DNA of 64,000 bases from Typhlomys cinereus (lineage: Eukaryota > Chordata > Mammalia > Rodentia > Platacanthomyidae). The notes beneath the pieces are model-generated. The model was not told the DNA's origin, did not search any database, and saw only the letters and a program-made list of their open reading frames with translations. The stretch covers positions 1,082,618-1,146,617 of the forward strand of contig JALPQD010000232.1 in NCBI GenBank assembly GCA_023101885.1, given 5' to 3'. This document shows, in pieces, positions 12,148 through 23,275 of this stretch (its first letter is position 1; the number at the start of each line of letters is the position of its first letter). Position numbers and translations under genes: made by a program.

Positions 12148-13674
12148 GTATCTGAAATCACAAAGGTTTTGTCTAGAAAGCGTTGGAATAACTTGAAGTT
12201 AGGGAAAATAAGAATGTGGATTTTGCAAGTCTAATGGAGTGGACTGGGAGGATATGGGTAGATTACAAATTGACATGGGAGTTTTCAGAGATAATGTAAA
12301 TATTCAAAACTGTTTATAGTATTGTATATAAAACTAAATACATGACAATTATTTTATGCAAAACTGTATAACTTACATGGTGTGAACTATATTTTCTAAT
12401 ATTATCTTTAAAATATGTGCACTAGGCATTTCAGTTTTTAACTTCAAAGCACCTGAGTTTTCCTCAAAATTCACTAAATATATGAATAAAAGTGTCAAAC
12501 TAAAAATTCCAACATATGTCCAGAAAATAATTTTCTATATAGAAACAAATTATAAACCTCATTTGTTTATAATAATTTTTATACACATCCAGAACCTTAA
12601 AAATTGTTTTTTATGGTTTCTTAAAATTTCCAGACAGTGACTGATTCAATGACTCTAAATTAGAAAACTCATGTTATTAAATAATAAGAGAATCTTAGTC
12701 AGCTTTAAATGCAAATCTATCTAGGTACTATAGGAATCTATTTCATGTAAAGCATTTTGAACTTCTTTTGCTTTTATATGACTCTTAAAGTTCTATTTGT
12801 CCCTTTTTGGACCCTTTTTGGTTTTAGTTGGAGGAAAATAGAAAATGAACATCTGCGTGATGTCTGGAAGTCTCTCTTAGATTCTTCTAGAGTTGAAGGA
12901 AACCAGAGAAGATGTCTATTAACTGTTAACAAATGGAGCTTGTGCAGCCTAGCTAAAGTGAACTATATAGAGAGCTCTTTATGCCTCCTCTGTGACCAAT
13001 GCTACTGACTACTATTGAAAGGTCAAGGAGAAAGAAGTATTTACAGACAAAGGAGTTGAGAATAATAATGTCAAATGAATTGACCATTGTGTAAAAATAA
13101 AGAAGTGAGAAGTCATTAAATGACTTGATGTAATCCTCTCATGGGGCTACTTTACTAAGAAAAGCAAACAAATGACTTTATGCAGAAGGCTATGTGTCTC
13201 AGGTAGTATAAATCTCCTAAACTAATCCATTGATGCCTCACACTAAATTGAGGACCCCATTATCTCTTCTGTTGATTCTAATAATTTTTTGAATTTTTTT
13301 ATTGCTTGCCGACATTTTATATACAAATACATTATAATAAAATAAATTTAATAATAATGACAACACATTTGATTTTATACATCTTCAAAGATGTTCCTCT
13401 TGTCTGTCTGCTGAAATATTTCCTTCAGTTATCAAAAGAGGATTATATGTTAACATTGGGAGCCAATAAAATAATATTTATTCTTATTTTTAAATTGATT
13501 AATCGTATAGTGAATGCATGATTTTCTCTCTACTGGCTCCTGAATCAGTAAATAAGCTTAATGCTAGAAAATACATATTACTAAAAGCAAGGGAAATCCT
13601 TCTTATATGCATATTTCACAGATATAGATAGTATGCTCATCATTCTAGGGAGATGTTATTAATATTATTTTTAG
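12148..13674. other. Unassigned A+T-rich sequence
   Basis: No recognised repeats, RNA genes or exons. Open frames at 12757-13008 and 13306-13521 are short and featureless. Confidence 0.4.
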
Positions 13675-13946
13675 CACACGCGTTTGTATCTGTTTACCTG
13701 TCTGTCTGTTTGTCTGTCTGTCTATAACAGAGGGCAATTGTGTGTGCCTATTGAAGTCCAAGGGTGACTTTTGCAATAATTCTGGATTGCTCTCCCTTTC
13801 TTTCTGATTTGCCTTAGAGTTTCTCGGCTCTGCCTTCCAATGTCAGAAGTGAAGCCCAGCTTTTTATATGGTATTTGGGATTTTAACTCAGAACCTTTGA
13901 ATATTGAGCTAGAGACTTAATCATTGATCCATCTTTTCAGCTCCCC
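13675..13946 (-). mobile_element. Old tRNA-derived SINE, antisense, with (TCTG)n
   Basis: A pyrimidine-rich (tctg)n run at about 13698-13724 precedes 'gaagtccaagggtgact', 'gccttagagtttctcggctc' and the head complement 'tttaactcagaacc...ccatcttttcagctcccc'. This is the same family as the copy at 7325-7664, but more decayed. Confidence 0.75.
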
Positions 13947-14201
13947 CTTTTAATAAAACCATATACATTCTTTCACCTCAGGCAAGCATATGTAACTAAC
14001 AATTACTAGTTCACTACCCATCTGGAACCTTATTTATAAATGTGTCAATTCAGCCTAGTCCTTTTAGTTGTATATAATTGGTGACAGTTTGGTAATTTTT
14101 AAATGTTTCACTGTTGGTTTTTGTTTCTCCCCAAGTTATCCCCCTTCCCAGGGAAGAGTTTGCCTACTGTAGGCAGGATCTTTCCACTTATGTCATGTTA
14201 T

Positions 14202-14637
14202 TAAAGCAATCTTCTTTTTTTATTATTATTTCTGCTCATACAAACTTAATAGGTAGATCAGTTCCCTCCCTCCCTCCTCCTCCCCCCGAATCCCCTGCTC
14301 CCTCTCCCCTCCCTCCCCATCCCCAGTGCCTCCCCCCCAATTCCCAGAGTCCTTTCTTGTGCATGCCTGACTCTCCTCTGGGCCCTCCTCTCCGATGACG
14401 TACAAGGACCCAGTGGCATTTCCCTGAACCCTTTCTTGTGTTCCCCTTAAACATAGGAACACTACTGTGGCTGTCAATCCCTTGCCTCCAAGGATCTTGG
14501 TGCCTTTAGCAGATGCTAGACTTTGTCAGGTCAATAGTGTGTTGGACAATGTGCCGGGCATGCAAAGTCCTATTATGATTGCTTCGGCTCTAACCAGTGC
14601 TGAGAATCTTGCAAATCATTGCTCCTAAAGCAATCTT
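14202..14637 (-). mobile_element. 5'-truncated young L1 (3'UTR only) with perfect TSD
   Basis: The element at 14214-14625 lies in reverse orientation. It starts with the complement of the A-rich tail, then 'ctcatacaaacttaatagg', a homopyrimidine tract (complement of the G-rich purine tract), and 3'UTR sequence homologous to 32200-32640. It is bounded by identical 12-bp copies of 'taaagcaatctt' at 14202-14213 and 14626-14637. The intact TSD points to a fairly recent insertion. Confidence 0.93.
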
Positions 14638-15933
14638 TAATAGGTTTGCTGAGAGTCCTATGTTAAGCGAACAGTCCTTTACAGGTGTGACCTTAGGTCC
14701 ACCTCACAAATGTGACAGTGGAAACCAATTGGTTCTTGTGCTTTTTTTCATTTGCTTTGTTTAGTAAACAGGACAACAGTATCTCAAAGATGTGCCCATC
14801 TGCCTTATACCAAGAAGAAACCATAGATATGCTAAATTTTAAGAAAATTTAATTACAGAGACTTTCTTTAAAATGTTTGGGTCCATTTTATTACTTGATT
14901 CACTGAGGAAAAGTTTCTTACTAAGATCAGAGTCTAAAAGAGTGTGTTTACTACAGAAACAAGAAACAGTAGTTCATACTGACTTGTAGGTAGGAGAAGA
15001 CATCATAACTCATAGACATGTGTGAATTTCACAAGCTGTAAAAGGCAAGGAATCATTTTCCATTAATTCTTTTCCACTTATCCTTAAAAAGTAACATATA
15101 TCTCCCCTCATATCTGTAACGCAGAGTAATTCACAACAGAAGTTTACATAACTGCAAAGTAATGAATTTATACTAATTTTAGAATCACTATATTTGTAGA
15201 AATCTAGCTTGACAGTATAGAAAGCCAATATAGTGCAAATTTTTTTCTATTCTGTCATGAGAATAGCATGCACTAATTAATGAGCAGTTGAGGAAACTTG
15301 GAAGTACTGGCTCCATTAAGTACTCCCTATCTGAATTCCTGAGAATGAGAAATATCTAGAATGCTCCCTCACCAGCAAATTACAAAATTTAGAAGGTGGT
15401 AATGATTACTATAATTGAATTTCAATGTTTGACATACATATTTTACCAATTGTACATTAATTATTATTTTAAAATTTCAGTCTCAAATTTATATTTATCA
15501 AACTATTCTTGTCAATATGGAAAAGTCATATATAAATTGAAATAAGAAAATGTCATAATAAAAGAATTTCACTGTAATGAAATCTTGGTAAAATCTCATT
15601 CTGAAATTTTGAAGCCAAAATCATTAAGGGTCAGACAGAGCAAAAATATATAGACAGCCAGAGAGATATTAGGTAATTTAGAATTTTAATTTACAAATAA
15701 TAGGTTATACATAGATGATAGAGATAAAGATGGTATGCAGATAGTCAATAAATATGATGGGTAAAAATTGTTCAGTGACAGATTGATTATAAATGATAAA
15801 CAAATGTATAAAGATAGATTGATAGATGACAAACAGCAGGTACTTCTTGGATAGAGGTCATCTTTTGATATCCACCTATGTGTCATATGTGTGCATATGT
15901 TCTCTCTTATTCTCTTTTAAGTAAATAAAAGTA
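14638..15933. other. Unassigned A+T-rich sequence
   Basis: No repeat recognised except loose GATA-like repetition at about 15700-15840. No coding support. Confidence 0.4.
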
Positions 15934-16223
15934 TTTTAAAAAGATAACAGATAGACTGAAGAGAAGCCTCAGGGGTTAATATTTTGTTTCACAAGCAGAA
16001 AGTCCTGATTTTGAATCCCAGGTCATACACAAAAATACCACGCAGAAACAGCAGCGGCCTGCACTTCTGGCCGTACTGGGCAGAGCCTGAGAAATCCCAG
16101 AGCAAAGCAAAAAAAAGATAGAAACAATCTCTATGATTTCTAAAGTCACCCTTGTACCTCCACAGGGACACACAGTGCCCTCTCACACAAACGCACACAA
16201 ATTTTTTTAAAAAGATAATAGAT
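15934..16223 (+). mobile_element. tRNA-derived SINE with 19-bp TSD
   Basis: The element occupies about 15953-16204. Its body motifs include 'agcagcggcctgcacttc', 'gggcagagcctgagaaatcc' and 'cagagcaaagcaaaaaa'. The flanks 'ttttaaaaagataacagat' (15934-15952) and 'ttttaaaaagataatagat' (16205-16223) differ at one base. Confidence 0.9.
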
Positions 16224-16652
16224 CGATGATAGATGTTTGACAGACAGATGATTCACAACAGATAATAGATAAATGGTAACTAAGAAAATGGGTAGATTGG
16301 TTGATAAATGAAAAATAATAGATGATAGATACATTGATGGAAAGAATTATTTTAAGAAAAGAAGTCATAGAATAATTAAACTCTGATGCTAGAGCCTGAT
16401 TTGTTGGAGACTGAGGGCATAGCTGTAATGTAGTTTAGGTACAAAGAAAATTTGTTGAAAGCCAGATATGTTCAGTGTTGTAGATATTGCACAGTGGCAG
16501 ACAGCTGGAAAAATAACTCTTGCTTGGGGAGAATCAACAATTTTGCCTATTTATATCTTTAATTAATTATTTGTATCAGGTGAACCCAAATCTGGTTCAT
16601 CAAATTCTAATTAAATGCATCCTCAACGAAACATACTCAAATATAATCTCAT
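16205..16652. other. Unassigned sequence
   Basis: Loose GATA/GATT repetition just after the SINE, then A+T-rich sequence without recognisable features. Confidence 0.4.
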
Positions 16653-16931
16653 CCAGAATAGTTTTTTTTTATTCAATTGTGCGTGTGTACGTGTGTGTGT
16701 GTGTGTGTGTAGAACGACAGGTGAATTCCGGGAACCACCATGGACGCCTCCACCTCCTCCTTGTTTACTCTGCCCCGGGATTCACAGGCTCCGCCCTACC
16801 AGGACCAGAAACGCAGGCTGCCCCCTGCTTCCGCTTGGCGTCTATACGTGGGGTCTAGGATCCGAACTCAGGACCTTCTGCCTGCAAGGCAGAGACTTAA
16901 CTCTAAGCTACCTCTCCAGCCCCCAGAATAG
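16653..16931 (-). mobile_element. Young CpG-rich tRNA-derived SINE with 9-bp TSD
   Basis: The reverse-oriented copy lies at 16662-16922: T-rich tail, 'attcaattgtgcg', (TG)n, then the GC-rich body including 'ctccttgtttactctgcccc' and the head complement 'gatccgaactcagg...acctctccagcccc'. The 9-bp duplication 'ccagaatag' occurs at 16653-16661 and 16923-16931. Open frames across it are by-products of the SINE sequence. Confidence 0.92.
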
Positions 16932-18073
16932 CTTTTGTTCAATTATCTGAGTATACTTGTGTGACCATGCTGATACATAAAGCAAACAGCAACTGTAGTT
17001 TAACAAACATTGTCAGGCATCTGAATAACTAATTTCATCTACAAGTATGTGTGTGTGTATGTTTGTATGTGTGTGTGTTTGTGTATTCCAAGAGCATTCT
17101 AATTAATAATTTATATGATTTTTTTGATGAGGGAAATACAGGTCTTGGTACAGGTTTGCATAGCTTGAAGTTTCCTACCTTGTTTCCAATCACAAAATCT
17201 GAAGCCTTGAAGCTCTCAAGAAAATCAGACCTTTTGACCTTTATTGTTTATGCTATTTTCCAGAGTATTAATTCTTTCAAAGTCATTCAAAGTTCATTGT
17301 CTTTCTTAAAAGCAGTGGAAAGTGCACCAGTTAATTACTTTTCTTTTCATTCTAGCCCACAATGAATTTTTTTTCCTTTCTTTTCACAGCCTAATGCTAA
17401 TTTTCCACTTCAGTGAATGTAAGACAAAACTAATCTGGTCCTTTCTAACAGGCAAAATTAACTCAGTGTTGATTTTCCTCATAAAAGACACACTCTTAAA
17501 TATTTGAAATCTCTTTTTTAAAAATTTGAGTATCATTCATTAACAAAGGTTATCACACTTGTATTACTCTATAATTTATTTCATTCCATCATTTAAAAGA
17601 CTGTGATTTTTAATAATCCAGGCTAGTAACTATGTGTCATCAAAGTGGGATCACAATGAGATAATTTGGTCACTTGAAAGACCAGATTACTGACAATCAC
17701 CTAATAGAGGTAAATTTCTTGCTCTACCCAAGTCAGTTACTTTCAGGTGCTTGTGACTCTTGGGACATGACCTCTTGGCACACTTGTGAGAATCTTTTTT
17801 AGGTAAGACAAACCTCTTAAAAGCCTTTAGAGGCCGGTCTCAATTGCATAATTGATGTGTGTGTAGGACTATTCTTTGGGTAAATAGATAAGGTAGAAAG
17901 AGCTACCTAGCATTTTTACAAATTGGAATGTTAAAAAGCAAATATCAAGCACAGGCCTTTACCCTTTGCTAATACTGTGATTATGGTGAAACCTTCCTGC
18001 CACTGTGAAATACGAAATGTTGTACCAATAAAAATCACTTATCTCTCCAAGTTTCATAAGAATGAAAGAACTG
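16932..18073. other. Unassigned sequence with a short TG-rich stretch
   Basis: TG-rich repetition lies at 17045-17090. The rest shows no recognisable gene or repeat. Confidence 0.4.
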
Positions 18074-18335
18074 AGGGTTGGAGAGATGGTTCAGAGGATC
18101 ACATTCTGCTTCATAGGCAGAAGCACCGAGTTCAGAACCCAGTTTCCAAAGAAAAACATCTGTTCGAAATGGCAGGAGCTCTAGAAATCACAATCGGGGA
18201 AATCTTAGGGTGAAGTCAAAAAGGAGAAACACTCCAGGAAGATTCCCAAAGTCACCTCTGGGCCTCCACCTGGACACATAGTGACCTCCGAAAACTACCC
18301 TGTGACTTCCACTTGTATGCTGCATGCATTCATGT
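18074..18335 (+). mobile_element. Old tRNA-derived SINE
   Basis: The head 'gggttggagagatggttcag' with B-box-like 'gagttcagaacc' is very close to the B2 head. The body motifs 'tagggtgaagtcaaaaagg' and 'ctgggcctccacctggacac' follow. The copy ends in a tetranucleotide microsatellite. Confidence 0.85.
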
Positions 18336-18336
18336 G

Positions 18337-18386
<50 letters not shown>

Positions 18387-18412
18387 GTCTGTCTGTCTGT
18401 CTATCTTCTATC
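18336..18412. repeat. (TCTA)n/(TCTG)n microsatellite
   Basis: About 17 tetranucleotide units, mostly TCTA with an internal block of TCTG. It lies at the SINE 3' end, where SINE tails commonly seed microsatellites. Confidence 0.95.
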
Positions 18413-18815
18413 TACTTATCTCCCAAATAAATGAAATACAAAACTTAAAAAATAAATAATAAACTAATGAAATACATATCAAGTAGTAGACAACTCTAAT
18501 CATGTTTCAGATTATCAACTTAATGACATGGTGACAGAGTCAAATATAAATTAAGTTAAATTTTGCATTTTTCTTAGAAGAACAATTGAGGATGATTCTT
18601 GTTATCAGCCTTAGAAATGTACATGCACATGTAGATATGTGCTTGTATACCTACACGACATGCGTACCCACATACGTACACACATAATATATACATATAT
18701 AAAAATATTATTTCATCAAAAAGGATAAGTTGCCACACAGACTAGCAAATTTAAAGAAAAAATATTTTATATCTCAATATCAAATTATAGTCACTATCTG
18801 AATTAAAATCTCTCA
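18413..18815. other. Unassigned A+T-rich sequence
   Basis: Nothing recognisable beyond 'acatac'-like repetition near 18650-18690. Confidence 0.4.
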
Positions 18816-19549
18816 TTAAAAAATGGTCTTGGCCCTCTTATAAAAGACTCTAATTTAACAGGTTTTTATCTCTGGCCAGGGGAGGACATCCAATACCCAT
18901 CAGGATGGAGCCAAGAGCATTGCAGGAACATCAAAACTGAAAAAAAATCATCAACAAACCATAATTCAGAACATCAGAGACTTTATAACAACCACCTGGA
19001 ATCAGGCCTGCCTGATTTTTGCGGAAGAGGGGGAGGTAAGATTGTAAGAGCACAAGGATGGGAAGAGTCATGTTATGAAAGATACTCCACACAAGTTAGG
19101 GCCGAAGCAATTATAATAGGACTCTGCATGATCTGCGCAATGACCAACATATCATTGACCCCTCAAAGTCTAGCATGGACTAAAGGCACTAGGATCCTTA
19201 GAAGCAAGGGATTAACAGTCACAAAAGTGTTCCTATACTTAAGGGGAACACAAGAAAGAGTTCTAGGAAATGCCACTGAGTCCTTACATCTCATCAGAGA
19301 GGAGGACCCAGAGGAATGTTTGATATACTCATTAAAGGATGCTTCAAAGATGGGGGAAGGGGGTACTGGGAGAAAGGGAGAGAGGGTGAAAAGGAAGGGA
19401 CAAAGCGGGGAGGGAACAGGGAGGTCGAGGGAGGGGGTGGAGGGAAGGAGGGGACAGGGGTTCCCATTATGTTTGTATGAGCAGAAAAAATAAAAATAAT
19501 AATTAAAAAAAATAAATCTAAAAAAAATTAAAAAAAAAATGGTCTGGCC
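18816..19549 (+). mobile_element. 5'-truncated young L1 (3'UTR) with TSD
   Basis: The element is at about 18835-19533 and aligns over nearly its whole length with the 3'UTR of the near-complete L1 (32030-32660), including 'acccatcaggatggagccaa', 'gatactccacacaagtta' and the purine tract. Flanking copies 'aaaaaatggtcttggcc' (left) and 'aaaaaatggtctggcc' (right) differ by one base. A 121-codon open frame inside it is 3'UTR, not protein. Confidence 0.92.
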
Positions 19550-19976
19550 ATTAAGTGGGGACTAAGGCTAAAAGAACTTTTTCTACTTAAGTCACGTGGT
19601 TGTAAGAATGCTTCATTCTGTGCTTTTGTACTTAGCTTCATAATTCTCCAGGGGGGTTTGCGTACAGAACCATTCAGAACAGTACAGAATATTGCTTGTG
19701 CCACATAGTGACAGTTGAAATACAAAGCACAGAGAACCAAATACATCAGAATTTTGCTTTATGTTATTTCACATTTGTGCTGGGGAATGGATTTCTTTGC
19801 TTGCTATACATATAATGTAATACTAAACAACACTTCTAGTTACAGATTGGTTCTTGTTCTATGTTTGCACATAATCTCATAATTGCTTCTGCTATATTCC
19901 ATAGGAAACCATAAGTTCAGCAAGTCTCCACAAGTAATATTTTTTAAAGGGAATAAATGATAGGAGATAGGTTCAT
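19550..19976. other. Unassigned sequence
   Basis: No repeat or gene recognised. Confidence 0.4.
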
Positions 19977-20290
19977 TTTAAAGCCAGACCCTAGGGGCTC
20001 GAGAGGTGGCCCAGGAGTTAAGCCTCTGCCTTGCAGGCAGAAGGTCCTGAGTTCGGATCCTAGACCCCACGTATAGACGCTGGGCGGAAGCGGGGGCGGC
20101 CTGCGTTTCCGGTCCTGGAAGGGCGGAGCCTGTGAATCCCAGGGCAGAGTAAACAAGGAGGAGACATCCATGATGGTTCCCGAATTCGCCTACGGTTCTA
20201 CACACACATACGCAGGCACACACACATACATGCACACAATTGAATAAATAATAATAAGAAAATTTAAAAAAAAAGAATTTAAAGCCAGAC
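19977..20290 (+). mobile_element. Young CpG-rich tRNA-derived SINE with 13-bp TSD
   Basis: One of the best-preserved copies (19990-20277). Its anticodon-like arm at 20025-20041 is a 5-bp stem with a 7-nt loop carrying TGC at 20032-20034. The B-box-like 'agttcggatcc' follows. The GC-rich body and (CA)-rich 3' part end in an A-rich tail. Perfect TSD 'tttaaagccagac' at 19977-19989 and 20278-20290. Confidence 0.94.
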
Positions 20291-20784
20291 TTTAATCATG
20301 GAGGGAAATAGTAACAAACAGATGGAAAAATTGTTTTTGAAACAAGAATCACTGGCATCTTTTCCATTCTTTCTGCATATAAAGAATATTTGCTATGCCA
20401 GTGGAAATATGCAGAACAGCTGCATAGGGTTTCTTCAGAGAAGCTAATAACTTATTCCTATTTTCTATTAAGCAAAGGATTTTTTCAAGTAGTAGTAGAT
20501 ATGGATTGAGATGACCATCATTTACTTGGTTTTAAGTTATTGTGATAATGGCTAGTGAAGAGTAGAAGAAATGCATTTTAACCAGCAATATGAGAACATG
20601 TCTTAAGTTAGTCAGGTTATTCTAAGTAAAATATAAAATTCATTTCACAAATATATTTTTACTCAAATTGATCAATATTGGGCACTGAAAAACTGGATCA
20701 AGATAAAAATATAAACTGATGATCACATACAATATACAGACAAGGGAAGAACACTGATCAGAGGATAAGAAATAGTTTGGGGAA
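20291..20784. other. Unassigned sequence
   Basis: No repeat or gene recognised. Confidence 0.4.
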
Positions 20785-20990
20785 AAATGATATAGTATCT
20801 CATGTGCCCCAGGCTGGATTTGAACATTCTTTGTAGCTGAGGAAGACTTGAACTTCGATTCTTTTTCCTTCTTCCCAGTACTGGAATGACAGGCATGTAT
20901 CACCGTGGTTTTTATAGTGTACAGTGGATGGAACCCAGATTTCATGAATAATAGGTGACACTCCACCAAATGACCCTTATTTTCAGGCCT
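20785..20990 (-). mobile_element. ID-B1 composite SINE (B4-like), antisense
   Basis: The B1 half is seen as its complement: 'gtgccccaggctggatttga', 'cccagtactggaatgacagg', 'catgtatcaccgtgg'. It is followed by an ID-like half: 'ggatggaacccagatttcat' and 'gacactccaccaaatgaccc'. ID upstream of B1 on the minus strand matches rodent B4/ID_B1 organisation. Confidence 0.65.
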
Positions 20991-21199
20991 ACAGAAATCA
21001 TTTTATAGCTAAATTAAATGTTATCATGAAGTACCAACAATGAAGACTAACACTGTTAATTTTAAAAGTGAAGAGTGTAAATATTGAGCCAATGATGAAT
21101 CTATAAATATTCTGTGACACTGGCAGACTATATTTATGAAATCCTGTTATTGGCAGCAAAATTTACTTTTAAGGTTCTAAGAATATTTTAAATTATTTT
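20991..21199. other. Unassigned sequence
   Basis: A+T-rich, nothing recognised. Confidence 0.4.
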
Positions 21200-22440
21200 T
21201 ATTGATATTTAATTTTTTTATTAAATATAATGGATGGTTATCCCGGACCTCCTACCTGCCTCCCCCTTCCATTTCCTTCACCAATCCATCCCTCTCCCAC
21301 CCACCTCCCTGCCTGTCTGCTTATGTGGACCATTGGGTTCCCCTTGGGCTGCCAGTATTACATGGATGCAGGTCTCTGTGGTAGATTAAATGGTCTTTCC
21401 TTGGGTAGACACAGTGATAGGAAAAATGTCCTTTGCTTATCTAGCCCTATCCCCTAACCTACATTTAATTATTACTCCTCAGTTTATCACTAGCCTGTGG
21501 GGGAGTGTTGATATGCCAGTCATAATGCAGCAAGTCTTATACGGATAAGTCTCATTGTAGTAAGTTTCTGGATGCAGCAGGTCTTTAGTGGAATGATTTG
21601 GACAGTCATGGACCTCTCCACATGTAAACTCTTACAATATTACCTCCCTTATTCTGAAAGATTCCCTGAGTTTTAAGATGGGGCGAGATTTGCTTGGTCT
21701 GGTTCTGACTGTGCCATTTTACGATCACCAGTACTCTGCTTTCTGGTTGGTTGTTGTTTATATCATTGCTCTTCCACTCCAATAGGTTATGTCTTGTTTG
21801 GTTTTCAGATCTTTTATTTTGTTTGTGGGTATTGTAAGAGTTTGTTTGATTAAATCAAAATGAATGTTTAATGTAAGAATCTTCTTGTAAGGAATAATAT
21901 ACAGCATCTGTCTTTCTGCACATCTGGGATATTTCACTCAGTATAATTTCTTCCAGTTCCATACATTTACTAGCAAATTTCATTAGTTTACCTTTCCTGA
22001 CAGTTAGTTAGATTCCATTGTATATATGCACCACATTTCCATTAACCATTCATCAACCGTTGAACATATAGGCTGGTTCAGAAAAGAACTGCTATTAACA
22101 TGGTTGTACATGTGACTCTGTTACAAGATGCAGCAAAGAGTGGTATTGCTGGGTGATATGGAATTTTAATCTTTAACCTTTTTAGGAACTTCCAAATTGA
22201 TCTCCAAAGGGGTTGTGTGAGTTTAAAATCCCACCAGCAGAATATGAACCTCCATTTCTCCCTGCATTCACATCAGCATTTGCTGTTGTTTGTGTTTTGG
22301 ATTTTGGTCATTCTGACTGGAGTGAGGTGATATCTCAGGGTGGCTTAATTTGCATTTCCCTAGTAACTAGGGTGGTAGAACATTTTTTAGGATGTTTGTT
22401 AGACATTTGAATTTTGTCTTTTCAGTTCCATGGATCTTTA
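21200..22440 (-). mobile_element. L1 fragment (3'UTR plus ORF2 C-terminus), antisense
   Basis: The left end is a T-rich tail complement followed by pyrimidine-rich 3'UTR (21240-21310). From about 21850 the complement of ORF2 C-terminal sequence is clear, for example 'attccattgtatatatgcac', 'ggtattgctgggtgatatgg' and 'tcattctgactggagtgagg'. The 3'UTR differs from that of the younger L1 family, so this is a distinct, older subfamily. All frames are broken. Confidence 0.85.
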
Positions 22441-22549
22441 TCTAATAGGGTTATTTACTTCCTTGATATTTAAATTTTCAAGTTCTATTTTCTGTTTTTA
22501 ATGGAAAGATGTGATGATTTCAGATACATCTATATAATTTCACCTTTTT

Positions 22550-22823
22550 AAAAGTTTATTATGGTCACCTGCCCCTCATGATATTCCACATCTGGTGTCC
22601 ATGAGTTCTTTTCTCGCTCCATGCCCCTCATGGATTCCATGCCTAGGGCTCCATGAGTTCTCCAGGGCGCCCTAGCACCTCATGGTAGTCCATGTCTAGA
22701 GTCCATGAGTTCCATTCTTTCTGTCCTCTAATAAACTCTACCATAATCCTCAAATTAAATTAAACAAACAAACAAATAAATAAATAAACAAACAAACAAA
22801 TAAATAAATAAAAGCTTACTATG
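22550..22823 (+). mobile_element. Retroposon made of three 52-bp tandem units, A-rich tail and TSD
   Basis: Three consecutive units begin at 22574, 22626 and 22678, each starting 'cctcatg' and sharing 'tccatgagttc' at the same offset. An 'aataaa' motif follows in 'cctctaataaactctacc', then a long (AAAC)n/(AAAT)n tail at about 22757-22812. Flanks 'aaaagtttattatg' (22550-22563) and 'aaaagcttactatg' (22810-22823) look like a 14-bp TSD with two transitions. The source transcript is not recognised. Confidence 0.75.
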
Positions 22824-22961
22824 CTTTAGCACCTAATCATGGGAGTAGATGAATCATAATCCCAGTCCCTTGGTTTTGGTAATAAAAGCAGTATGGACAG
22901 GAAACCTCAAAACACCTTTTCATAACACCTACTGCAGACCCCATAGAAAATACAATATCGG

Positions 22962-23208
22962 GCTGTAGAGAAGCCCTAGTGGTTAAGACTCTGCCTTGCA
23001 AGCAGAAGGTCCTGAGTTCAGATACCAGGTCCCACGTAAAAACTCCAGGTGGAAACAACAAAGGTCTGAACTTCTGGCATTGAGGGAATGGAGCTTGGGA
23101 ATCTAAAAGCAAAGCAACAAGAGAGATAGAAGTAGTCCAGGATGTTTCAGGATATTTCCCAAAGTCATCCTTGGTCTTCCATAGAGATACACAGTGTCCT
23201 CTGACAAA

Positions 23209-23258
<50 letters not shown>

Positions 23259-23275
23259 ATACACACACACACTAG
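22962..23275 (+). mobile_element. Older tRNA-derived SINE with (CA)n
   Basis: The head 'gggctgtagagaagccctag' with 'gagttcagatacc' is followed by the older-subfamily body ('aaagcaaagcaacaagagag', 'cacagtgtcctctgac') and a (CA)n tract at about 23215-23272. Confidence 0.88.

Noticed and set aside
14114..14398. Proline-rich open frame on the plus strand
   Set aside because: It reads through the pyrimidine complement of the L1 purine tract; low-complexity artefact.
18336..18412. Regularly spaced repeats considered as a CRISPR-like array (also 22574-22729)
   Set aside because: One is a tetranucleotide microsatellite and the other has no unique spacers; the genome is plainly mammalian.
19128..19493. 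121-codon open frame on the plus strand
   Set aside because: It lies wholly inside the 3'UTR of a truncated L1 copy; the matching frame is not preserved in other copies.
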